In this document: positions 45,590 to 56,428 of the stretch, one piece after another
How positions within the stretch are numbered: the stretch's first letter is position 1
Layout of the letters: every line of letters begins with the position of its first letter
Assembly (NCBI GenBank): GCA_020744425.1
Contig: JAGMUV010000009.1
Span: forward strand, 1,426,001-1,490,000
Source: Dactylonectria macrodidyma
Lineage: Eukaryota; Ascomycota; Sordariomycetes; Hypocreales; Nectriaceae
DNA: 64,000 nt
Direction: 5' to 3'
Notes under the pieces: model-generated
What the model was told of the DNA's origin: nothing
What the model saw: the letters and a program-made list of their open reading frames with translations, nothing else
The model's database searches: none
Program-made: the position numbers and the translations under genes

Positions 45590-48500
45590 CTAGTAGCCGT
45601 AGCCGGTGGGCTGTGGTGCGAAGCCGTTTGTTTGGCCGTATGGTCCCGGCGACGGGCTGGTACCGGGAGGGCCGGCCGTGATCATGAGACGCGAAGCTCC
45701 GAGGATGGGGGTGTTGTCATCCGTCTTCTCTTGCTCCTTCTCCTTAGACTTGCGTGCCTCATTGTCAGCCTTGAGAGAAGCAAGCTCCTTGGTCTGCTGG
45801 CACAGTAGGTTGATCATGTAAGGCATAGAGAAATCCATGAGGCCGTTACGCCATGAGAGCTCGAGGACAAGGTCGGGGCGGATAAGTTCGTTGCAGGCGT
45901 AGAGCATGCCGGTGTAGCATTCACGATGGCCAATATCAACAAACTAAATAGCGTTAGTGGAAATCGGGCAAACAGAGACTTTCGAAAAACTCACGTATTG
46001 AAGCAGGTCGCTAACAACATCGATCTTAGCAGACAGAGCAGCGGTCTCAATAGCATCCTTGTAAAGCTTGTCCTGCTTGGACAGGGCAATCGACTTCTCC
46101 CAACGCTTGTTCTTCCGGTAGATGTTGGCGGCAATCTGGCGGAAGAAGATAAGGTCGTGCTTCTCGAGACGAGCAGCGAGCTCAACAGCATCGTAATTGT
46201 CGTAGTTCTGGACAGAGTCGCGCAGCGTCTTGTAGTCCTCCTCCTCGATAAGCAAGTCGTTCACAGCCTCGTTGACAATGCGCTTGTTCTGTGACTGGAC
46301 GTTGAGAAGGAAGGGCTTGATAAGAGGCAGGTCATCGTTCTTCTGGAAGATCTTGACAACACGGTTGACATCGATGCGGGTAGTGAGGGTGGCAAGCAGA
46401 TCAGTGAGCAATGACGGGTGCTGCTCGACGTAGAACTTGATGGCGCGGTAGTAGATCTCCAGGTTGGCAACCTTGACTACGATCTCCTTGAACTGCTGGT
46501 GGTCCCAAGAGTTCTCGGGTCGCTCAATAACGGCAAGAGCCGCATTATCAAACTCATCGTAGTGGTAGTAACAGAAGACCAACTCGGGCCAGAGGTTGGC
46601 CTCCTCGCAAGCACGAATCATCTTAGGCATGTTCATTCGCGACCAGAAGATCTTGATGTGTTCCATGAGACGATCAGGATGGTACTTCGCAAGAGCGATA
46701 CCCAGCTCAGTGAACATGCCCATGTGAGCACGTTCAAGGCCGAGACCTTGCTCGAGAAGGCTGATGAGTTCGTCAAAGTAGCCATTGCGCTCGTACTCCT
46801 TGACAAGGGTCTGGAGCTGCTCAGCGTCGACGATCAAGTTGAGACCGCAGATCTGGGCCAGACGGAACTCCTTCTTCTGCACGCAGGCCTCGTGAACTTG
46901 CTTCCAGACCTTGATGTTGTTGGCCTTGCGGGCACAATCGACAGCAGCTTGGTACTCGCCGAGGTGGACCAGGGTGGTAGCAAGCTTGGCCCAGTTGGAA
47001 ACGCTGGTGTAGAAAATCTTGGACGCCTCATAAAGACCCTCCTCGTACGCCTTGTCACCAGACTCCTCAATGTTGGCGACATTGGTCGCTCGCAAGAAGT
47101 CCTCAAGCTCGGAGAGCTGTTCCAAGCGAGCAAAACAGAAGGCAAGAGCTGTGTCGATGGCAGCTTCTCGGAGAGTCTTGCGAGACATACGGAGGTACTT
47201 GACGAGATCCTCGTTCTTACCAGCGTGTGTGGCGGTCTCGATAACTTCCAGGTAGTTGGAAGGATCCTCTGCCTTGATGTATGACTCAATGGCATCGGAT
47301 ACACGTAGACCATCGAGCTGCGCCTTAGCAACCTTGCTCCAGACCTGAGGAAGGTCAACTTCCTCAGCATAGCCCTGAGCGCGGTCGATGCTGACAACGT
47401 GCTCAATCAGAACATCAGCGGCAGCAGACTTGTTGTCAGCCTTCTTGTAGATTTCGAAGGCCTCCTCGAACAGACCAACGTCGATGCAGGAGGTAGCAAT
47501 ATCATCAGCATTGTATCCATCCAGCTTGTGAATGTAGTCCATAACACGGCCCTTATCAGCCTTGGCAGCAGTGAACAAGAGCAAGTTCTGCAAGTTCTGG
47601 TTGTCACTGAAGGGTGAAGGCTCCAGTACAATCTTTTCGAGCAGCTCAATAAGCTCCAGGGGCAAATCATTCTCCAGGAAGGCAGAGACAGCAACAGAAA
47701 CCTTAGCAGGGTCACTGGACTCGGGGACAGCGGTAGCAGTGACCTGATCGACAACAGAGCGTCGATGAATGTTGTTCTCGCTCAGAACGAAATGCCACAG
47801 CTCCGAATCGGAACGCTCCAGCAGGTAGCGAGCCTGAGCTCGGTACATCGAGTTCTCGTTGGTGATATTGACGAGCTCCAAGTCGTTCTGGCCCTTGGAG
47901 TAGGCGATGTAGGCCAAGTTGGGGTCGCGCTTCTCGCAGTACTTACCCACAGTCAGGGTGTCGTACTGATCGTTCTCCTTGAGGAACTTCTCGGGGTTGT
48001 TGTTGGAGTCGATATAGATTTTGGCAAGGGCGTTAAACACGGCCTGCTGCTGGTTGCCGGCTTGGAGAGTAGCCTCAAGGAAAGGCAGAAGGAGCTTGAG
48101 ACGGTTTCGAGACTCAACCTCGGAGACAAGCTGGTCGATGCTAATCTCCTGAGCGTTGACAGTGGTGAGAAGTTGCTTAATGATGTTTTCATCGCAATCA
48201 ACGTCGAGCAGGCCACCAACCACGGCGGGGGTTCGAGAGGGGTTAACGCGCTGGACATAGGACTCAATAGCCTGAAACTGCTGGTTCTGGTACAGGAAGA
48301 GAATCAAGTCGTGGACAAAGTTAAATCTGTCACAGACGATGATGAGAGGTAGCTGCTCCGGCAGCTTGGCCTCCTTCAGGAAATTCTTCACCTTCTCAGG
48401 GTTGTATGCGTTACTATCGCGGCAAATTCGCTCGACCTCGTTGAACTGGCCCATCTTAGTGGCGGCTTCGATGTACTTGAAGTGAACATCGGCGTCCTCA

Positions 48501-50819
48501 GAGAGGTTCACAACACTACCGAGGTAGTAGAAGAGACCCTCGGCAGTCTTGTACTTCTCAAAGAGATCAATCAAGCGCACAGGGCCCAGAAGCTCGGAGT
48601 ACTTAGTAGCAATGGTCACCACAGATTGCAGGTTCTGGCGGATATTGCTCTTCATCATGGCATCAAGGCAATCAAGAGACTGCTCGACAGACAATTTTCC
48701 GAAAAAGGTAGTCAACCATTCAGGGTTAAAGTTGGGGGTACCGGGGATGTTGACGACAACGCGCTTGATTGACTCAGGGTCTTCATACAACTCCAGAGCC
48801 TTCTGAGCCAGACCAGCCTGCTCGCAAAGCTGGGCAATACGAGACTTGTCGAAGTGAGTAAACATCTCATTGCCGAGAATAGCCTCAGCAACCTGGGGAG
48901 CATGCATCAGGTTCATCTCTAGGAGACGAGTCTGAAGTCGGGCATGCTCGGGCTTGTTATCCTTGAGAGCGTCGAGCAAGAAGGCGGTAGCCTGCTGAAC
49001 CATGCCCTGGGCCTGGAAAATGTCGCAAACGCGCTCAAAGTCGACCAGAGGACCCTGCTCATTATTAGCGAGAGCAGTGGCGAATTCCGCGCCTTTCTCG
49101 GGGTTGACCCGGATAATGTGCTGCAGGAGTTGGATGTAGTCGGGTTGATATCCAGCCTGGGCGGAGTATGGAAGGATCTTGTCGAACTGTCCCGTCTCGG
49201 CGAAACCGGCAACAACCTTCTGGGGAATATTGGCCTTCAGGTAGATTGTGAGGGCCATGTTCACATCGTAGGGGCGGACCAGGTCGCCAAGCTGCTCAGA
49301 GCAGTCCAGCTTGCCCTCCTTGAGCCACTTCTCGAGCAGGTGCTTTCGGTTCTGTTGGAGAACAGGCTGTGCCAACTCGAGAGTCTCGTGAGTGTTGAGT
49401 GAGCCCTTGTCCAGGAGCATTCCAAAGTATTGCAGGGTGAAAGCCATCTGGCCAGGTTGAGCAGGCAGTCGCTTGAACTTCTCGATCGTTTCGGGGGTTC
49501 GCAGGAAACCCCGGGGGGAGTTGGCGGCGATCTTTGCAGCTTCCAGATAGCTACCGGAGTTGAAGAGCTGCTCGAATTGTCGTGCGTAGAGGTTGTCCGC
49601 TCCGGGGAGTCCGGCTCTTGAGGCCATCTTGATGGCCATCTCGGTGTTGGCGGGATTCTGGAGGAGGTAGGGGATGACATTCGTGTCGTCGACCGTTACG
49701 AAGAGGACTTGGCCCTTTCTGTTGATGCCAACGATGCCCGAGGACTCGTTGTCCGTGCAGGTTGTGAAGATGGTCTCGCTGGAGATTCTGTTCATGAAGA
49801 TGCACGAGGCAGTCTCGAGATCGTAGAGGTGGATGAATCCATACTTGGTGACCATGTAAATGACACCGTACTTCTGGGAAACCTGGAGAGCCACGGGGAA
49901 ATCGTTGGTAGCCTCAGGAGGGAAGAACATATCAACAGCCTTCTTCTGGAATACGGGGTTCGATTCGGCGTGGTCAACTTCGACGATGTGGAGCTTGGCA
50001 CCGGTGGCTGTCCGCACAGCGAAACTGAAGAGCTTGGTGTCTTGGGGAGCACCCTCCAATCGCAGAGTGCCAAAGGCGGCAGCGTGGCCTTCGATGGCTT
50101 GGCTGATTCCTCGGTCCTTGGAGTACAACTGCATGGCGCCGACCACGCGGCCTTGCTGTGATGAGATGCCTACGACAACCATCCACTTGCCATCGGCGTT
50201 GACTCGATAGTTGATAATTTGGCAGCCCTAAATTAGTAGTGGTTAGAAGCGATTAGGGATTGGGGACACGGAGGTTACCAACATTTAGGTTGGCGTTTCG
50301 CTCAAAGACCTTGACTGGAGCGTCTTGGCCAGCATCGTACACATCCCAGTGGAAGACGCTAGAGGTGGTGACGAGACCAAGGGTGGAATCGCTAATCCAC
50401 TTCCAGAACTGGACATCCTCGTTCATTGTGCATGACTTGAGCTTCTTCTTTTGCTCTAGATCGAAGATCTGGAGTGTCCTCGACTGGGCCTTGAGGGCGA
50501 TAACTTGTCGGTTCCAGTGCATGATGGCACTATCGGCCTTGATTGGCCGGCGTGTGACATTGTTTCCACTCTTGAGCTCGACGATGACAACCTCAGGTTG
50601 GGCAGCCTCGCTCTTCTTTTCTCGGATGCATACGTACGAGTCAGACTCGAGTGTCTATGTCAAGTTAGTCTGGCTATTTTTCTTAGGGTTGGGGACGAGA
50701 AGGCAATGGGGCACGATGGCAGAGGGACGTACGCAGGAGTTGAAGCCAATGCTCTGAGTGTCCACGCCCACATTGCTGAGCTGGACGAGCTCCTGAAACT
50801 TAATGGGCAGAGGCGCCAT
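45590..50819 (-). CDS. CHC1: Clathrin heavy chain
   Basis: Forms the triskelion legs that coat endocytic and trans-Golgi vesicles. Coding segments are 50733..50819, 50283..50654, 45995..50227 and 45590..45943, giving 1681 aa (usual 1650-1680). Seen: the N-terminal propeller (MAPLPIKFQELVQLSNVGV, SDSYVCIREK, HWNRQVIALKA, GCQIINYRVNADGKWM, AMQLYSKDRGISQAIEGHAA). Long alpha-zigzag CHCR repeats follow over most of the protein, then the trimerisation and light-chain region and the Pro/Gly/Tyr tail ending QPTGYGY. Introns are 51-78 nt. The second intron uses the weak donor GTTGGT because a nearby GTAACC donor would break the conserved frame. Long ORFs on the opposite strand (for example 46418-47284) are shadows. 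Confidence 0.97.
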
Positions 50820-52540
50820 GACGCCGGTGTAGCCTGCAAACAGGGGATGTGGATGTCGTCAAACCGATGCTGCTAGCCTCGATAGCTGGCAAGAACGGAT
50901 GTGAAGGGAGGGATAGGGTCGATCTCGGGTCGACAGGAGATTAAGTTTGGAGGTCGTGGAGAGAGCGTGTGGAAGCTTCCATGCGCCGCGTGGCACGGGC
51001 TGTACGGAAGCAACAGGAAATCGAAAACGGAGCGCGCAAAATAGTCGAGAGAATGAGAAGACGGGTACAAGGACGACAGGTAATCGCGTTTTCGTACTGC
51101 AGTTGCGAGCAGACGATGTCGTCGTAGTCGTGGGGGGGAAGATGGGAGATGGGAGAGATGAAAGTGAGGGCGATGTTGTTGGCAAGGAGAAGGGTCACTT
51201 TTTGGGTGACCTGTTCTCTGTTCCGTTTGCGACTTGGCCAGGGCCTGGCAGGTCCCAACGCGCAGGTACGTACCCTTTCCACTGTGCGGCGTGCCCGTAC
51301 CTCCCGTGGACTGTTGCCCGCAGGTGGTGGACCTCCCGCACCTTCCCTCTGCCAGGCAGCTCTCTTGGCTCTGTTCGTTCCTTCCCTGGTGTGGGTGGGA
51401 CGTGCTACAGTGCCCAAGCCTCAATGGCTGACACTGGTCTCTTACAGCACTGGACCGGGTGGCAAGTGGATGCTGAGTCCAGTGGCGGGCACCTCTCGGC
51501 GAATGACAGCGCCCGGCACCACCAATGTTCCGCTCCGCCAATTGGAACGTGGCCCGTGCGCTACAGTCAGCAGCAGGTGTCAGGGTGAATGTCTTCTGGG
51601 ATGCGAAAAGGGGCAGCCTAAAGGCAAGCTCAAGCAGCGTCCAAAAATACCTGCCTACCACTCGCTCCCTTCGTGTAGTACCTTAATTACATTACGGCAA
51701 GGACCCACTTCTCACTACGGCAGCGCGACGACGCGACGGACCCGGACGTTCCTGACTTTAACTGTGAATTACGGTGGCAGATTAAAATGCCCTCACAATG
51801 GCTGCCTGATATGCAGTCGATCATGAACAGCATTCAAGCTGCGTGGCAATGGTTCGGACACGACCTACATTACATCATAATTCGACCTCTATGTTGACCG
51901 AATGATGCCTGCAAATTTACACAACAAACTCAGTGCGTTGTCTCACAGCACTCCAGAGTCAGTTTCGGGCCAATTTTCAGGCTTGACAGTTGATTGTTTG
52001 CTGCCAAATGCTGAGCAATTAGGTGCCACTTGGTTACATCCGTTGCCCATGGCCCGCACACTCTGAACAAGTCATAGTCTGATCAGCAATGCTGCCACAG
52101 TGCGTGCCATGTTCTCGTCAAGGAAAACATAGCATCCTGGAAGAGTCCTTTTGCCAGTGTCTTCCGAATTGACCATCACCAGGCAGCCGATAAATATGCC
52201 CTTGGGACACCCATGTCTATCTTAGCTGCAACCACTATATGTGTTTCTCCCATGTCGCTTGTGTTGTTCCTTTGTCATGCACTCTTATGTTGACATCACA
52301 TCGAGTTCCCTAGTGCCCCTTGAGAAAAGTCCTGGGTGAAGATCCGCAAGTGCATCAAACTGACTGACATTGCCGTGCAGTTGCGTCGATCCCTGGGCAC
52401 AACCTCTCTCATTCATATCCATGCTTAAGTCCGTCTGGAACCGGTTCAATCTCCATTCGTTTGCCGTCGTGCTGGTGTCTCGTCGTGATTGAAGCACTTC
52501 CAACATCCTTCCGAATCTCATTTCATTTCCTCATGTTCTT
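50820..52540. other. Intergenic: clathrin promoter and YwbE-gene 3' flank
   Basis: No accepted gene. Overlapping ORFs on both strands between 50870 and 51830 have promoter/leader composition. On the minus strand a CT-rich tract lies upstream of the clathrin ATG. Confidence 0.45.
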
Positions 52541-53131
52541 TCACATCAGGTGCTTCTGGTCGATGTGATGTGTGACAGCAACCTCGTCTCCTTCGAACTC
52601 TTCGCAGAAAGGACATTTCACCGATGCAACGCCAGCCGCAGCATTCCCTTCTCCAGAGGCCCGTGGTGGCGAATCCAACTGTGGCATGAAATCCACCAAG
52701 CTCCTAGGCGGAGGTCCTTCGGGGAACTCTTCGTCGTACCTCACATCCGTATACCTGCTTGAGAACCTTGAGGATGACGCCGTTGGTCCAGAGCCGCTCG
52801 CCGCCGTGGTATCACTCCCTGGCAGAGGTGTTGGTACGCTTCTGTCGCCCATCCGCTGCACCCGGCCCACCTGGCCATCCTGAAGTCGCACCTTGATTCC
52901 GCGGTGGTGGTTCCCCCGCGTGAGAAGGTCTTTTACGATCCCCTTCGTTTCCTGGCCCGTTGGCTGGTCCTCCTTCAGGACGATGTAGACAGATGCACCA
53001 GGCACAACTTGTCGGACAGTAGGGATTGTCCCAGCAGCCTGTTGAGGTATTGATGGGACGCCTCTACCTCCGCGCCCGCCGCTTTGGTTCTTTCGCGGAG
53101 GTCTTGGTTGGCGATTTCGAGGACGATTCAT
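52541..53131 (-). CDS. YwbE-family (DUF2196) protein with C-terminal zinc finger
   Basis: Single exon, 196 aa. Seen: a basic Arg/Gly-rich N-terminus (MNRPRNRQPRPPRKNQSGGRGGRG), like RNA-binding RGG tails. The compact YwbE-like domain (about residues 40-98) has VVPGASVYIVLKEDQPTGQETKGIVKD, RGNHHRGIKVRLQDGQVGRV. A Ser-rich linker follows, and a C-terminal C2H2-like finger: CPFCEEFEGDEVAVTHHIDQKH. In bacteria YwbE stands alone as about 65 residues of unknown function. The RGG tail and finger suggest nucleic-acid or ubiquitin binding, but this is inference. Three CACGTG/CACGTGA-type E-boxes lie just upstream (about 53254-53275). Confidence 0.82.
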   Translation of the reverse strand: MNRPRNRQPRPPRKNQSGGRGGRGVPSIPQQAAGTIPTVRQVVPGASVYIVLKEDQPTGQETKGIVKDLLTRGNHHRGIKVRLQDGQVGRVQRMGDRSVPTPLPGSDTTAASGSGPTASSSRFSSRYTDVRYDEEFPEGPPPRSLVDFMPQLDSPPRASGEGNAAAGVASVKCPFCEEFEGDEVAVTHHIDQKHLM

Positions 53132-53981
53132 GGTGTCTCAAAAGTAGGAGATTTGTATCCAAAATCGATCCGATACGTTGTTTTTGTGAGGATATCGTTA
53201 GAGTCGTTGAATTATTGTCTGTTTCGAACCGTTGAGATACAGATCCTCACGGCACGTGCCTGAATAATCCACGTGAACTAACCTACCCTAGACCAAAACT
53301 CAACTTCCTCAACCTCGATGAAAATGCTGAACAATTCAACTTTCTTTAGAAATATCATCCCTTTCGCAGAAATCTAGCAATACCTATTTGCTTAGACAGT
53401 GGCGACCCCTTTTGGGTAGTTGTGAAATAAAGTAGACTTTGACGTTCGTAATATCAAATACCTTTTTGCTGTCCAAATGCCCGTTAGGTTTTGGTCAACA
53501 AATCTTGACATCGAGTTGATCTGCAGCGATATTTTATCCGTTAAACAACACTCAAACTCACACACACTCCTGCCTGAATAAGGTGCGCTCAAACTCATAC
53601 CCGTCTTCTGGCGCTTACATGATGGGGACCTCATATCCTATATGGCATGCATGTGTCACTTTGGGGTACGCGCAAATAAGTAAGACTTGTACCGACGGAG
53701 CTGAGTTTAAGTGTGCCCAGCCATGCGAAAGATATGAAATTATGTTATTGGTATGATAAGCCTAATCAAATGGTCGGGACATGGAATCTATTAATCGCAA
53801 GTTCTTTTTCTCCCAGGTCGTTACCACATGTATGATTACCCATGTTACTATAGTTGAGATGTTCAGTTTCCCACCGTCATGTTTAGTAACCTCAACGCCG
53901 ATGCAATGTCAAATACACTCCCCCACAATCCTTCTACCTATGAGCAATCCAACCGATATTGAAATCCCAACAATCAAATAT
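53132..53981. other. Intergenic: YwbE-gene promoter to MFS 3' flank
   Basis: CACGTG-type sites lie near 53254 and 53271. The stretch 53640-53950 is relatively A/T-rich with no gene seen. Confidence 0.5.
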
Positions 53982-55934
53982 TTACGCGTCGCCCTCTTTC
54001 GCGGGCGCCTTCTTTCGAATATCCTTCCACCCCATCCCAAAAGCGGTGAAGAACATGATACAGGACGAAGCCACGGAAAGGTAGAATACCGCATCCACGC
54101 CCTTCGCATAGGCTGCCAAAGCCCCTGGTAGATCCTTCGACGGCACAACCTTATCCACTCCCGTGGCGCCAGCATCAATGATCGTGTTGACGTCAAGGTG
54201 GGGAAGCCGTGCCGTCAGCTCATCCTTGAGTTTGTTGTTGAAGATGACGTTCGAAATGGAGACAAATACAGCGCCCCCGAAGGTTTGAGCAAAGACAAGC
54301 ACTGCTGTGGCAATCGAGGTGATCTCGGGTGGCGTGTTTGCTTGGATGCTGATGATTGGCATTTGCATGCCGAGTCCTCGGCCGAACCCCACGACAAACT
54401 GGTATCCTGCCCACCTGGCCGTCGATGTATGAGGCGCCAGTGTCGAAAGGAGACCGCTTCCGATCGCAATGACTGCCGCGCTGACGACGGCAAACGGGAG
54501 ATAGTATCCGACTCTTTGAGCTACTCATAGTTAGTCAAGGGTAAAAAGTGAACACATGAGTCTAAAACTTACCAAGAAAACCACTCAGGATGGCGGCCGC
54601 CATTTGGCTGAGAATGCCGGGCAATAGGTTCACACCGCTCGTGAATGGCGTGTCACCCTTGACAGACTGAAAGTAAATTGGCAAATAGTATGATGCAACA
54701 AAGACCGACGTGAAGAGGAACATCATCGTGAGGCATGAAGCCCAGACCTCTTTCTTTCGAATAACCGGCAGAGGGATCATGGCGCCATCTCCAACGCGGT
54801 ATTCCCAGAGGAGAAAGAGGACCAGAGTCGCACCACCGCCACAGAAAAGCCCAATGACAGTCGCCGAGTCCCATGAATAGTCAAGACCCCCCCACTGTAG
54901 GGCCAGGAGGAACATGACTGTGCAAGGAGCAAATACGATAAAGCCTGTGAGATCGAGTTTCGTCCTTAGGGTGTGGAGAATGGAGTCATCGGTATGAACG
55001 ACGCGATCGGGGATATGGACCAGCATGATTAATACCGTACAAATGGCACCGATTGGAAGATTGATATAGAAGCCTTGGTGAATAGTCAGCAGTCTGCGGT
55101 AGTTTGATGTCAGGGAGGGACAAACGAACACCATCGCCAGGTCGTGTACTCCGTCAAAGCTCCACCAACAAGTGGTCCAACGACAAGTCCAAGCTGAGCA
55201 CCTGCCATTAACACGCCTACTAGAGCAGGTCGTTTTTCTAGCGGTGTCGAAGCCGCGATGATCGTGAACGCTCCATTCTGAATACCTGAGGCTCCCATTC
55301 CAGCCACAGTTCGACCAATGATCAACATTATGGACGACGTTGCTACACCGCAAATGAGACAACCAACTTCGAAGACAAAGAGGAATCCTAGGAAAAGCCA
55401 CTGAGAATTGCATTAATGAACTGTAGATGCCCTAGAAGATGATGGAGTAAGTTACTTTTGACTTAAAGTACGTATAGAGCTTGCCAGAAAGAGGTTGAAG
55501 AGCGGCGCTTGCTACTGATTAGCGACGGAGGGATCAAAGGTGAGATTTTGTGGGATTACCTGGCGAGATTGTACGAGCTTCCATACCAGCCAATATCGTC
55601 TAATGAATGAAACTGTTCAGTGATGCGAGGGATGGCCTTTACAACAGTCAGCAACCACTCCAGAACTAATTGTAATCCTACGTACCGTAGTAATGATGGA
55701 CATATCCAGAAGCATCAGAAACGCCGCCAATGTAATGGAAATCATCAAACTGATCAACTTCCACCCGGATACGTATTCCTCGACATTTTCTTTTGGGACG
55801 GTGCCCTCTGGGCTCGTTCTGTTGACATCATCCTCGTCGTAGAGGGTCGGGGAAGATGAGCTAGGATCCGCCTTTTCATCCTCAAAAATAGGCTGAGGCT
55901 CTGCTCGTGGCTTCTCAAGGGTGGTGGATGACAT
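53982..55934 (-). CDS. MFS drug:H+ antiporter (DHA2/14-TMS type)
   Basis: Predicted efflux pump of the plasma membrane. Coding segments are 55686..55934, 55560..55636, 55456..55507, 55130..55400, 54573..55073 and 53982..54520, giving 562 aa. Seen: an acidic Ser-rich cytosolic N-terminus (about 60 residues), TM1 with LAAFLMLLDMSIITTAIPRIT, GWYGSSYNLASAALQPLSGKLY, and the antiporter motif C (GLVVGPLVGGAL). A long row of hydrophobic segments fits 14 TM helices, and the tail ends KDIRKKAPAKEGDA. The exon chain is in frame throughout. Two splice sites are less usual: donor GTTCGT at 55129 and acceptor AAG at 55508. It lies 0.5 kb downstream of a Zn2Cys6 regulator on the same strand, suggesting regulation by it. 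The substrate is unknown. Confidence 0.9.
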
Positions 55935-56428
55935 GTTGTGAAACCAATCAAGGTTGCGGTTGTCTTAAAGGTGGAGGGAGGTGGTTTGAGTGTAGAGCCA
56001 AGACTTCATGTGATGTTGGTAGATCGAGAGCTTTTAATATGAGACCCATGTCGACACAGACACCGGAGATTGGTGTATGGCGTAAGGCTGAATGCCGTAC
56101 TCCCGGGTTTGGAATTCGTGATGGTGGTGTTGAGCTATGGGCGTGTGGATCAACCGGAGTTGCGATGAATCCGAAACCCGCGCCGGGATCGACGCCACCA
56201 GATTGCCGGAGAGTTTCAAGCGTCAGCTTCGCTTACCCGAAGGACCGGTGGTTATTATAGTCTCCGACAGTCAGGATTCCCAAGGAACTCTTCATACCCC
56301 TCGCTGCACCGGGTCCGAGATTGGGATCCGATAACTCAAGTATGGGTTGCGTCGTGTCTGCCACATTTAGTCATACGGGTCAACTCGACCCTCACCGCAA
56401 GACCGGTGGTCATTGTCGCCGCCGACAA
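55935..56428. other. MFS promoter with three CCGGAG sites
   Basis: Lies between the pump start and the regulator stop. CCGGAG occurs at 56063-56068, 56154-56159 and 56206-56211, as expected for CGG-binding Zn2Cys6 factors. The right part (56243-56366) is a decayed copy of the regulator's 3' end, listed separately. Confidence 0.55.
56243..56366 (-). pseudogene. Degenerate duplicate of the Zn2Cys6 regulator's 3' end
   Basis: Resembles 56401-56537 in the same orientation. Shared blocks are GACCGGTGGT, CCGACA, ATTCCCA, ATCCGATAA, GGGTTG and TCTGCCACAT. The match spans about 30 bp of 3' flank and the last ~36 codons of the regulator. Read on the minus strand, the relic encodes VADTTQPILELSDPNL where the gene encodes VAEATQPTFNLSDANS; similarity then fades. 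A stop lies three codons upstream of the aligned part, so this is a fragment, not a gene. Confidence 0.7.

Noticed and set aside
46418..47284. Long plus ORFs inside the clathrin gene (also 47765-48352, 48944-49402, 49709-50161)
   Set aside because: Antisense shadows of a strongly biased coding sequence.
50873..51661. Minus ORF of 262 codons upstream of clathrin
   Set aside because: Overlaps open frames in all phases in the clathrin promoter and leader; no conserved motif.
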